Assembly: GCA_003697365.1 (NCBI GenBank)
Contig: RFGP01000157.1
Span: forward strand, 1 to 36,596
Origin: Chloroflexota bacterium
GTDB lineage: Bacteria > Chloroflexota > Anaerolineae > Aggregatilineales > J027
Reading direction: 5' to 3'
Length of the DNA: 36,596 bases
Position numbers and translations under genes: made by a program. Shown here piece after piece: positions 29,745 to 36,596 of the stretch (positions are counted from its first letter, which is position 1; each line of letters starts with the position of its first letter). The notes beneath the pieces are model-generated. The model did no database searches. It saw only the letters and a program-made list of their open reading frames with translations, and had not been told where the DNA came from.

Positions 29745-30561
29745 TTTTTTAAAACTCATTGGTGTTTCAATCAGCAGTGCGTGGGTATATGGCATAGGCT
29801 TTGATGATATACTTCCCTTATCTATGGGTCGCCTTTTTGCCCCCACACATCTGCGCCAATTTCCTAATGAACACAGTCCGAGTATAAAGTTACTATGGCC
29901 AGATAGCACCCACCCCATATTGAATATTGCAGGTGATTGGATACGCATTCAAGAAGGGTACATTCCTAAGACGGCGATTCAACCAATGTTTGCACCAACC
30001 GAACCTTCTCCTACGACGATAGAACACCCTATATGGGTAGAAGTTGTTGCGCCTTCTGTTGCGCTACACTCTTATGCAGATGCAGATGCGCCTATTCGAT
30101 TCAATATTGGACACGGTGGATTGCTATACATCGAACACAGCCTATGCAACGATCATGGTCAATGGTGGCTGCGCTCTACTCAAGGCTGGCTACAAGCAAG
30201 CTGCGTTCAAATAATTAATCTACCGCACGGCAAAGCAGACTTTGACATTGAGCTCATCATTTCTCCTCAACAGAACAATATTCATGTTATATATGGCAAC
30301 CATACTATAGTATTAGAAGCCTGTTTTCCTAAAACCCCTATACAAGGGCAAACATTACAACTTTGCCCACTCAATTCAAAGCATCTATGGGCTATGAAAT
30401 TGGGCGATAAAACATCGCTTTATGGCACATTTGAACACAATACTTTCAGTAAGTTAAGAACTTCACCAGACCATTGTGTAGAATTATCAGCAGTCGCAGC
30501 AAGGTGGCTATATTACCAAGCCTTGCGGGCACAAAATATCAAAATTGAACTATTGACGTAA
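29719..30561 (+). CDS. Tat-exported protein resembling a degenerate L,D-transpeptidase (YkuD) with SH3-like N-terminal region
   Basis: Twin-arginine signal MHLSRRDFLKLIGVSISSAW; GDWIRIQEGYIPKTAIQPM (SH3-like linker pattern); LYGTFEHNTFSKLRTSPDHCVELSAVAARWLYYQAL resembles the YkuD pattern IHGTYWHNNF...SHGCVNLSPEDAKWLYEW. Confidence 0.55.
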   Translation: MKMHLSRRDFLKLIGVSISSAWVYGIGFDDILPLSMGRLFAPTHLRQFPNEHSPSIKLLWPDSTHPILNIAGDWIRIQEGYIPKTAIQPMFAPTEPSPTTIEHPIWVEVVAPSVALHSYADADAPIRFNIGHGGLLYIEHSLCNDHGQWWLRSTQGWLQASCVQIINLPHGKADFDIELIISPQQNNIHVIYGNHTIVLEACFPKTPIQGQTLQLCPLNSKHLWAMKLGDKTSLYGTFEHNTFSKLRTSPDHCVELSAVAARWLYYQALRAQNIKIELLT

Positions 30562-30630
30562 TAACTTATGGCTTTCACCCTATCTATAATCTAAAGCATA
30601 GTTATCAACAAGACACGAGGTAAGGCAAAC

Positions 30631-32754
30631 GTGGAAGCAGAAAACCTGAGTATAGGACTAGCATTTTTAGCAGGCTTGGTCTCATTTATCTCACCATGTG
30701 TGTTACCGCTTGTCCCTGCGTACATTGGTTATATGGGGGGACGGGCAACAAATGAAGCCTCTAAAAGCGCTCAACAAAAATTCACTACATTTATTCATGG
30801 CATATTTTTTGTCTTGGGCTTTACATCATTCTTTGTCGGATTTGGGTTGCTTACATCAGCGGCATCATCATTTTTGAACACCATCGGAGTGGACATTCCT
30901 ACATTACTCGTCCGACTAGGTGGTGTAGCAGTTATCTTTTTTGGTTTGTACGTCATGCGAGCACTAGACCCAATTTTTAGCGCTCTATTACGCCTTACAG
31001 ACAAATGGAAAACAGAATTCTTGCCCGCCTTGCTCTTTTCAATTATTGTTGGTGGGTTATTATTCCTATACCTATTTTGGGCTTTTGGGGGTAGCTTTAG
31101 CAACAATTTTAGCACTTGGGAATCGCAACGACCCGCCATGTGGGCAGCGGTGTTATGGCTAGTCTTACTAGCATTATTCCGCAAGCCTCTCAATGAAGCG
31201 ACCAGTTTAGGTGATTTCTGGCATCGCGTCATCGAAACCCTACAAATGGCCCTCACTAGCGATACACGTCGAATGCAAGTGGCTGGGAAAAATAATAGCT
31301 ACGGCGCATCTTATAGTCTTGGCTTAGTATTTTCTGCAGGTTGGACTCCATGCATAGGCCCTGTTTATGCTGCTGTCTTAGCACTCGCTGCTGATGCCAC
31401 CACAGGAAGTTCACTCTTCACCGCAGGTATATTACTCACCGCATACTCAATGGGATTAGGCGTTCCGTTCCTGTTAACGGCTCTCGCCTTCAATCAGTCT
31501 ACAAGTGTGATGAAACGCCTAAAGCGCAACATGCGCAAAGTTGAACTTGTAAGCGGTATGTTATTACTTGTCATTGGTGTGTTGATTATGTCTGGCGGGC
31601 TTACGAACTTGAGTGCTAGTTTTGCCAGCGATGGCGCAGTCGCAGACTTCTCGTTCCGCCTAGAGGCTTGCACAGCTGGTGCATATGAAGGCCGTATTGA
31701 TCTAGAAACCTATCCAACCTGTATAGCAAAAGGTGTAGATAAACTCGAAGACTTATATATAGCTTCCGCTAAAACACAGAGCACCTATACGGGGCCATAT
31801 GTTTTTCAACCTGCCCCCGCTGATGCAAAAGAGGGACTGCTAGTTGGTGACATAGCGCCCAATTTCACGCTCACAACACTTTCAGGGGAAACAGTATCGC
31901 TAGCAGATTATCGTGGACAAGCTGTGTTAATCAATTTCTGGGCAACATGGTGTGGCCCTTGCCGACGCGAAATGCCTGACTTTAATAGCATTTATGCTGC
32001 TGAACAAGATCGGGGATTTGTGGTGCTCGCTATCAACCAAGAAGAAAGTGCTGAACAAGCTCAAGCCTTCGCAGAAGAGTTTGAAGTCTCTTTTCCAATA
32101 TTACTAGATGAAAGTGGAGAAGTTGGACAATTATATCAAGTGCGGGGTTTGCCCACCTCTTACCTCATTGACGGTAATGGCATCATTCGAGCCTTTCATC
32201 CCGGCCTTTTGGCTGCTGCTGATTTATACGAAGACTTGGCACAGTTTATCCCCACTACAGAACCTTTTGCCTTCCAAAATCCGCCAGCTGACGCAATCGA
32301 AGGACTAGAAATAGGGAATGTAGCACCTAACTTCACACTCACAACACTTTCAGGGGAAACAGTATCGCTAGCAGATTATCGCGGACAGGCTGTATTGATC
32401 AATTTTTGGGCAACATGGTGTGGCCCTTGCTTGAGGGAGATGCAAAACTTCAATACGGTTTACTTGAATGAAAAAGAACGCGGTTTCACAATTCTTGCAA
32501 TTAATTTAGAAGAAAGTGTTGAGCAAGCTCAAGCCTTCGCAGAAGAATGGAATATCGCCTTTCCTATTCTCCTAGACGAACAAGGCGATATTTCACAAGT
32601 TTATCAAGTGCGAGGGCTACCCACTAGCTACCTTATCGATGGGCATGGGATTGTGCGAGCTGTTCATGCAGGAATTTTGACTACAAATACGCTTTATGAA
32701 GATTTAGCCCAATTTGAGCGCGGCAACAATACAGAAAATAATGTTCAATCCTAA
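30631..32754 (+). CDS. CcdA/DsbD-like transmembrane thiol-disulfide transporter fused to two TlpA/ResA-type thioredoxin domains
   Basis: LAFLAGLVSFISPCVLPLVPAYIGYMGG and FSAGWTPCIGPVYAAVLALAA (CcdA cysteines); NFWATWCGPCRREMPDF and NFWATWCGPCLREMQNF. Confidence 0.92.
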   Translation: MEAENLSIGLAFLAGLVSFISPCVLPLVPAYIGYMGGRATNEASKSAQQKFTTFIHGIFFVLGFTSFFVGFGLLTSAASSFLNTIGVDIPTLLVRLGGVAVIFFGLYVMRALDPIFSALLRLTDKWKTEFLPALLFSIIVGGLLFLYLFWAFGGSFSNNFSTWESQRPAMWAAVLWLVLLALFRKPLNEATSLGDFWHRVIETLQMALTSDTRRMQVAGKNNSYGASYSLGLVFSAGWTPCIGPVYAAVLALAADATTGSSLFTAGILLTAYSMGLGVPFLLTALAFNQSTSVMKRLKRNMRKVELVSGMLLLVIGVLIMSGGLTNLSASFASDGAVADFSFRLEACTAGAYEGRIDLETYPTCIAKGVDKLEDLYIASAKTQSTYTGPYVFQPAPADAKEGLLVGDIAPNFTLTTLSGETVSLADYRGQAVLINFWATWCGPCRREMPDFNSIYAAEQDRGFVVLAINQEESAEQAQAFAEEFEVSFPILLDESGEVGQLYQVRGLPTSYLIDGNGIIRAFHPGLLAAADLYEDLAQFIPTTEPFAFQNPPADAIEGLEIGNVAPNFTLTTLSGETVSLADYRGQAVLINFWATWCGPCLREMQNFNTVYLNEKERGFTILAINLEESVEQAQAFAEEWNIAFPILLDEQGDISQVYQVRGLPTSYLIDGHGIVRAVHAGILTTNTLYEDLAQFERGNNTENNVQS
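31870..32381 (+). repeat. Internal tandem duplication of the Trx-domain coding segment (unit ~468 nt)
   Basis: Identical 44-nt string ctcacaacactttcaggggaaacagtatcgctagcagattatcg at 31870-31913 and 32338-32381 (offset 468 nt), with near-identical flanks. Confidence 0.9.
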
Positions 32755-33280
32755 GAAGCACACACGGCTTCAAAATTTAGCGGCTCTAGGAGCAATATTC
32801 TCAGTCATAGCTGCTTTCGCTATTCTATGGCTTGCGGGCTTGCCAGATGTGCCACGTTTGGAGCGAGCCCCCGCATTTACTGCACTTACTATCGATGGGC
32901 AACGCCTACAAATTACTGAACAGCCTAATCAGCCTGTTGTGCTTAACTTTTGGGCAACATGGTGTGTGCCATGTGTGACAGAGATGCCACGCTTAGAAGC
33001 CGCTTATCGTCAATATCATATTCAAGACAACTTACTCATTGTTGGTATTAATGCCGCAGAAGATGAAGACACTGTGCGCGCATGGCTAGCAGAACGTGAT
33101 ATAACATTTCCTATTGTGCTGGATCAGTTTCGCGAGTTAGAACGTGCTTATCAAGTTGGCGGAACGTATCCGACCACAATTTTCATTGACAAAGGTGGTA
33201 ACATTGTGCGTGTGCATCGTGGCATATTAACAGAAAAAGCCTTAGCACAAAACTTGGCGAGCATCGGAGTAAAAAATTAA
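32741..33280 (+). CDS. TlpA/ResA-like thioredoxin domain protein, membrane-anchored
   Basis: MFNPKKHTRLQNLAALGAIFSVIAAFAILWLAG anchor; VVLNFWATWCVPCVTEMPRLEAAY; start overlaps the preceding CDS. Confidence 0.88.
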   Translation: MFNPKKHTRLQNLAALGAIFSVIAAFAILWLAGLPDVPRLERAPAFTALTIDGQRLQITEQPNQPVVLNFWATWCVPCVTEMPRLEAAYRQYHIQDNLLIVGINAAEDEDTVRAWLAERDITFPIVLDQFRELERAYQVGGTYPTTIFIDKGGNIVRVHRGILTEKALAQNLASIGVKN

Positions 33281-33295
33281 AGGCAAATTTGTGTT

Positions 33296-34165
33296 ATGAA
33301 TCAAGAATCTATACAAGAAAAACTAAATGAACGTTTCCAAAAACAATTTGATCGCAATACAAAGCGCCGCCGTCTTCAATTACGTGTGCTTCAAAATTGG
33401 TGGTTGATTGCCGTGTTGATTTTAGGGATTTATGCAGGTCTTCCCATTGCTGCACCAGTGATGATGAAGGCAGGCATTACTCAACCCGCAGAGACCATCT
33501 ATAATATTTATGGCTTCGCTTGTCATCAATTCGCTTTTCGTTCAGTTTTCTTATTTGGTGAGCAAACATTTTATCCTAGAGAATCCGCACAATCTAACCT
33601 TACCTCTTTTGAAGCACGCGCTGCCCAATCTGAGCAATTTCGGGCAGAGTATAGTCGACAAAGCGGCATCCCCCTAGATGAATTAACCCCTGAGCGTTTA
33701 ACGAACGAACTCACCATTTGGAGTCCTGAATTACAGTTTGCAGCGCGGAACTTTGTGGGCGATGAACAAATGGGCTATAAAATAGCGCTTTGCCAACGTG
33801 ACATAGCGATATATCTAACGATGGTCATTGCAGGGGCCATATACGGCTTATTTTTGCGCCGTCGTTTGCGTCCTGTTCCCTTATGGTTATATGTTTTGCT
33901 AGGGCTGGGGCCGATTGCGCTTGATGGCTTTAGCCAACTTTTAGGTTATCCGCCGTTTGAACTGTGGGAACCAAGAGAGACAACACCATTCTTCCGTATT
34001 CTGACTGGGTCATTATTTGGCTTGATGAATGTGTGGTTAGCTTTCCCATATTTGAATGCTTCTATCCAAGAGAGCATCGAAAGTCTTTCGCGGCAACTTG
34101 AACAAGCCAAAGCAGAATTCCACGCTATGCTAGAGCGTACCAAAGCCGCCACACAAGAAAGCTAA
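33296..34165 (+). CDS. DUF2085 family membrane protein
   Basis: IYGFACHQFAFRSVFLFGEQ; ALCQRDIAIYLTMVIAGAIYGL; LGLGPIALDGFSQLLGY pattern typical of DUF2085. Confidence 0.82.
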   Translation: MNQESIQEKLNERFQKQFDRNTKRRRLQLRVLQNWWLIAVLILGIYAGLPIAAPVMMKAGITQPAETIYNIYGFACHQFAFRSVFLFGEQTFYPRESAQSNLTSFEARAAQSEQFRAEYSRQSGIPLDELTPERLTNELTIWSPELQFAARNFVGDEQMGYKIALCQRDIAIYLTMVIAGAIYGLFLRRRLRPVPLWLYVLLGLGPIALDGFSQLLGYPPFELWEPRETTPFFRILTGSLFGLMNVWLAFPYLNASIQESIESLSRQLEQAKAEFHAMLERTKAATQES

Positions 34166-34172
34166 AATGCGC

Positions 34173-34205
34173 GAAGCGTGTTCTGAAAATACTAAAACAC
34201 GCTTC
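34173..34205. terminator. Terminator hairpin between convergent genes
   Basis: gaagcgtgtt...aacacgcttc perfect 10-bp stem between stops at 34165(+) and 34213(-). Confidence 0.75.
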
Positions 34206-34212
34206 ATTATAT

Positions 34213-34776
34213 TTATAACAAGTTATTTCTTAGATAATTAAAAGGCGCTGTAATATCAAAATAAAGCTCCAAAATATCTGCCTCATTATCACTTGTGCGC
34301 GGCATGACAGATAACACATCATAAAAAACGCCGTCTTCTTCAACCAACGCTTGCCTCTGCAGACGCAGCCCCATTACACTTAGAAGTGTATATTCTTCAG
34401 CCACAGCTACAACTTCCCATGCGCTACCGATTGAGCGCCCATCGCCACTATTAAAAATCGCGCGCAACATTCCTTCAACAAAAGCATGATGCATCGCTGC
34501 GAGATCGTGTTGCTCCAATTGAGAATAAACATAATCAAGCAACATGCGAACTTCTAAATCCATTGGGTTTGCTTCTAAAAGGTGTTCGCACATCTGCGCT
34601 ACCTCTTCAAAGCTCGTGGCACTGTTCGTTTGCCCCATCAACTTATGATAGGAGTAATGTGCAGTAGGCTCGTATATATCGCTTTCAACATAAGCCTGAC
34701 GCAAAACGACAAAATCCGCCTCTTCAGGATTTTCAAAAGCGGCTTGAGCTAGAGCTAAAAATTCTTCTCGGTTCAT
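34213..34776 (-). CDS. DUF4919-like protein
   Basis: VLRQAYVESDIYEPTAHYSYHKL..., CEHLLEANPMDLEVRMLLDYVYSQL, MLRAIFNSGDGRSIGSAWEVVAVAEEYTLLSVMGLRLQRQALVEEDGVFYDVL, LYFDITAPFNYL; recalled family pattern. Confidence 0.75.
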   Translation of the reverse strand: MNREEFLALAQAAFENPEEADFVVLRQAYVESDIYEPTAHYSYHKLMGQTNSATSFEEVAQMCEHLLEANPMDLEVRMLLDYVYSQLEQHDLAAMHHAFVEGMLRAIFNSGDGRSIGSAWEVVAVAEEYTLLSVMGLRLQRQALVEEDGVFYDVLSVMPRTSDNEADILELYFDITAPFNYLRNNLL

Positions 34777-34818
34777 TTATTTTCCTCTAAGCTAGATTGA
34801 TTATACTTTACCGATAAC

Positions 34819-34860
34819 CGCGCCCAAAGCCCCCTGCTTTAGGCATGGGGAGTATGTCAA
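34819..34860 (+). mobile_element. Minimal IS200/IS605-type palindromic end (collapsed left/right end)
   Basis: gcgcccaaagcccc identical to the 1067-1080 left end, joined to ctgctttaggcatggggagtatgtcaa, near-identical to the 1275-1302 right end. Confidence 0.65.
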
Positions 34861-34892
34861 ATACTAGCATATCGGAAAACAGGACAGTTGCC

Positions 34893-35387
34893 ATGCAATT
34901 TTTTAATCAATATTCCTATCTTTGGATGGCCCTAGCCTTTTTAGGAATTGGGCTCATAATGTTGTGGCGCTGGAAAGCGAGACCAGCATGGTTACGCGCA
35001 ACAATAGCCATTGCACTCATTGTTGCTGTAATAGGAGTTAATTTTGCTTTTCGCTATCCAGAGACCAATCTGGAAACAACTCAAGATGTTGAGACCATCC
35101 TTCAGAATGGGCAACCCACATTTTTGATGTTCTACTCTAATTATTGAGTAGGCTGTATGGCGAGCTTGCGCACCGTGCGTGCGCTTCAAGAAGATTTAAG
35201 TGATGAAAGCATCAACGTTTTGCTGATCGATATTCATAGTGATGTCGGAGCTAAACTTCGCCAAGAATATCGTGTCCGTGTAACCCCAACATATATTATT
35301 TTAGACAATGCCAAAACCGAACAGTGGCGTGGCAACACAGTTCCCAGCAAATCAGAGATTTTGCAGCGCGTCCCTTTTGAACCATAA
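34893..35387 (+). CDS. Membrane-anchored thioredoxin-like protein with in-frame TGA at first CxxC position; candidate selenoprotein (UVGC) or nonsense-interrupted gene
   Basis: ORFs ending at 35147 and starting at 35157 share a frame (34893 and 35145 both divisible by 3). Continuous reading: MQFFNQYSYLWMALAFLGIGLIMLWRWKARP...ILQNGQPTFLMFYSNY[TGA]VGCMASLRTVRALQEDLSDESINVLLIDIHSDVGAKLRQEYRVRVTPTYIILDNAKTEQWRGN. Trx fold hallmarks FYxxxUxxC and cis-Pro VTPTYI. Confidence 0.7.
35165..35190 (+). promoter_or_regulatory. Candidate bacterial SECIS stem-loop
   Basis: GCGCAC (35168-35173) - CGTGC loop (35174-35178) - GTGCGC (35179-35184), extendable by CTT/AAG across a 3-nt bulge; loop begins 27 nt after the TGA; G at second loop position. 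Confidence 0.5.
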
Positions 35388-35429
35388 CGAACCATAGAAA
35401 CATTTAAACCATTGATAAAACTCAAAAAT

Positions 35430-35456
35430 CTGCTACGATAGCAATATTTGTAGCAG
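35430..35456 (+). terminator. Stem-loop downstream of thioredoxin-like gene, possible weak terminator
   Basis: ctgctac...gtagcag 7-bp stem after stop 35387. Confidence 0.4.
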
Positions 35457-35457
35457 T

Positions 35458-35486
35458 TTGACATTTTGTAGAAAATATGTTCTAAT
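35458..35486 (+). promoter_or_regulatory. Sigma70-type promoter for ABC exporter
   Basis: TTGACA - 17 nt - TCTAAT upstream of the GTG start at 35546. Confidence 0.6.
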
Positions 35487-35545
35487 CTGTATGTTGCCAC
35501 ACACTCATATTTCATCACATAATACTAAGTACACGAGGGGGTCTC

Positions 35546-36596
35546 GTGCTATCACAAAAAAGCGAATTTACAGTTAGTGATGCCTATCAATTCAATCGTC
35601 GTAACGCCCTACTGTGGATATTATCTCATATTTGGCGTTATCGTCTTTACGCGCTAACAACATTTGTGATGTATGTGCTCACTTATTTCGCATTTTCACA
35701 AAGTTCGGTCTTCTTTGGGCGGGCTGTCGAAGCAGTTGTTACTGACGGAGATCGTACCCAACTTCTGAACATTGCGCTGATCATCCTTCTATTACGTGTT
35801 GCTGATGGTGCATGTAGTCTGATTGGCGGATTAGCAGGAGAAGTAGTTGCTCAAAACTTTGAAGCTGATGCTCGTCAAGAACTTTATGCCAGCCTACTAG
35901 AAAAAAGTCAAACTTTTCATGATCGACAACGTGTGGGCGACATTATGGCACGTGCAACTGAGGATGTTCGACAACTTAACGGGATGATCAGCCCGGGCGT
36001 TAACTTCATCTATGAAACCTTTTTGGGCTTTCTCATTCCGATTACACTGATCGGTTTCATAGATTGGCGATTGATGGCCGTCCCGTTGGTGTTTACTTTG
36101 GTTTACATTGTCGCAGTTAGAGACTACTTCAAGCGCTTAAGTCCAGCAATTACCAACCAACGCCTTGAATTTGGCTTGATGAACGCCACGCTTGAAGAAA
36201 GCATCTCTGGCATAGAAGTGGTTAAAGCGAGTACGACTGAAGATTTTGAACGTCTAAAATTTCGGCGCAGAGCAAAGGCCTTTCGTGATTACTTTGTAAA
36301 GCAAGGACAAGTTGAAGCCGCATATATGCCCATCCTGCTATATGCCATCTCAGTTGGTTTTGTCTTTCTACATGGCGTATCACTCTATCTGGGGCAAGAG
36401 ATTCGTCTGGGCGACTTAATCGCACTCATGGGCGTTTATAATGTGGTCAGCTTTCCGGCTTTTATATCGCTGTTCTCGCTATCATTGCTCCAAAATGGTT
36501 ATGCTGGTGCAAAACGCATCCTTAACATCATCAAAGCCGAGACTGATCTTGACCAAAACGAAAACGGTATAAGCAAAACAGTTGAAGGTGAAATCA
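35546..36596 (+). CDS. ABC exporter (type 1 transmembrane domain), partial at window end
   Basis: GTG start after gaggggg: VLSQKSEFTVSDAYQFNRRNALLWILSHIWRYR...GDIMARATEDVRQLNGMISPGVNFIYE...NATLEESISGIEVVKASTTEDFE...; typical ABC exporter TMD. ATPase domain lies beyond the window. Confidence 0.88.
   Translation, partial: MLSQKSEFTVSDAYQFNRRNALLWILSHIWRYRLYALTTFVMYVLTYFAFSQSSVFFGRAVEAVVTDGDRTQLLNIALIILLLRVADGACSLIGGLAGEVVAQNFEADARQELYASLLEKSQTFHDRQRVGDIMARATEDVRQLNGMISPGVNFIYETFLGFLIPITLIGFIDWRLMAVPLVFTLVYIVAVRDYFKRLSPAITNQRLEFGLMNATLEESISGIEVVKASTTEDFERLKFRRRAKAFRDYFVKQGQVEAAYMPILLYAISVGFVFLHGVSLYLGQEIRLGDLIALMGVYNVVSFPAFISLFSLSLLQNGYAGAKRILNIIKAETDLDQNENGISKTVEGEI

Noticed and set aside
30795-31256. 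153-aa minus-strand ORF
   Set aside because: Shadow ORF opposite the CcdA domain; no recognisable domain.
34845-34892. ATG 34845 as start of the thioredoxin-like gene
   Set aside because: The codons (MGSMS) derive from the IS605-type right end; ATG 34893 just before the TM anchor is more plausible.
35145-35147. TGA decoded as Trp (alternative genetic code)
   Set aside because: TGA acts as a normal stop in at least two other genes here, and the position corresponds to a catalytic Cys, not Trp.
1-36596. CRISPR array, tRNA or rRNA genes
   Set aside because: No regularly spaced direct repeats, and no tRNA/rRNA signature recognised by eye; a tRNAscan/Rfam run would be needed to exclude small RNAs.

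Overview
AT-rich bacterial chromosomal window. Gene content suggests a Chloroflexota/Anaerolineae-like organism, but that is an inference. It is mostly housekeeping and transport genes: a partial ABC-F ATPase, FHA-winged-helix regulator, TIGR01777-type epimerase, citrate synthase, a four-gene ABC export locus (two giant FtsX/MacB-like permeases plus two ATPases), an orphan CpaF ATPase, amylosucrase, tandem-rhodanese sulfurtransferase, a nitrogen block (glnA - amt - gltB), a Crp/Fnr regulator coupled to mevalonate kinase, and a redox block (CcdA-Trx-Trx fusion, TlpA-like protein, DUF2085, thioredoxin-like gene), ending in a partial ABC exporter. The most interesting signal is at 34893-35387. 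Two ORFs listed separately in the ORF track are in frame and separated by one TGA at the first position of a thioredoxin CxxC motif (U-V-G-C). A GC-rich stem-loop lies about 20 nt downstream, as expected for a bacterial SECIS. This is a candidate membrane-anchored selenocysteine thioredoxin; a nonsense mutation is the main alternative. Other notable signals are a tnpB-less IS200/IS605 remnant keeping the tnpB 3' end and right-end hairpin (orphan omega-RNA-like), a minimal copy of the same ends just upstream of the Sec candidate, structured leaders before glnA and gltB, and a divergent YkuD-like protein with an altered catalytic motif.
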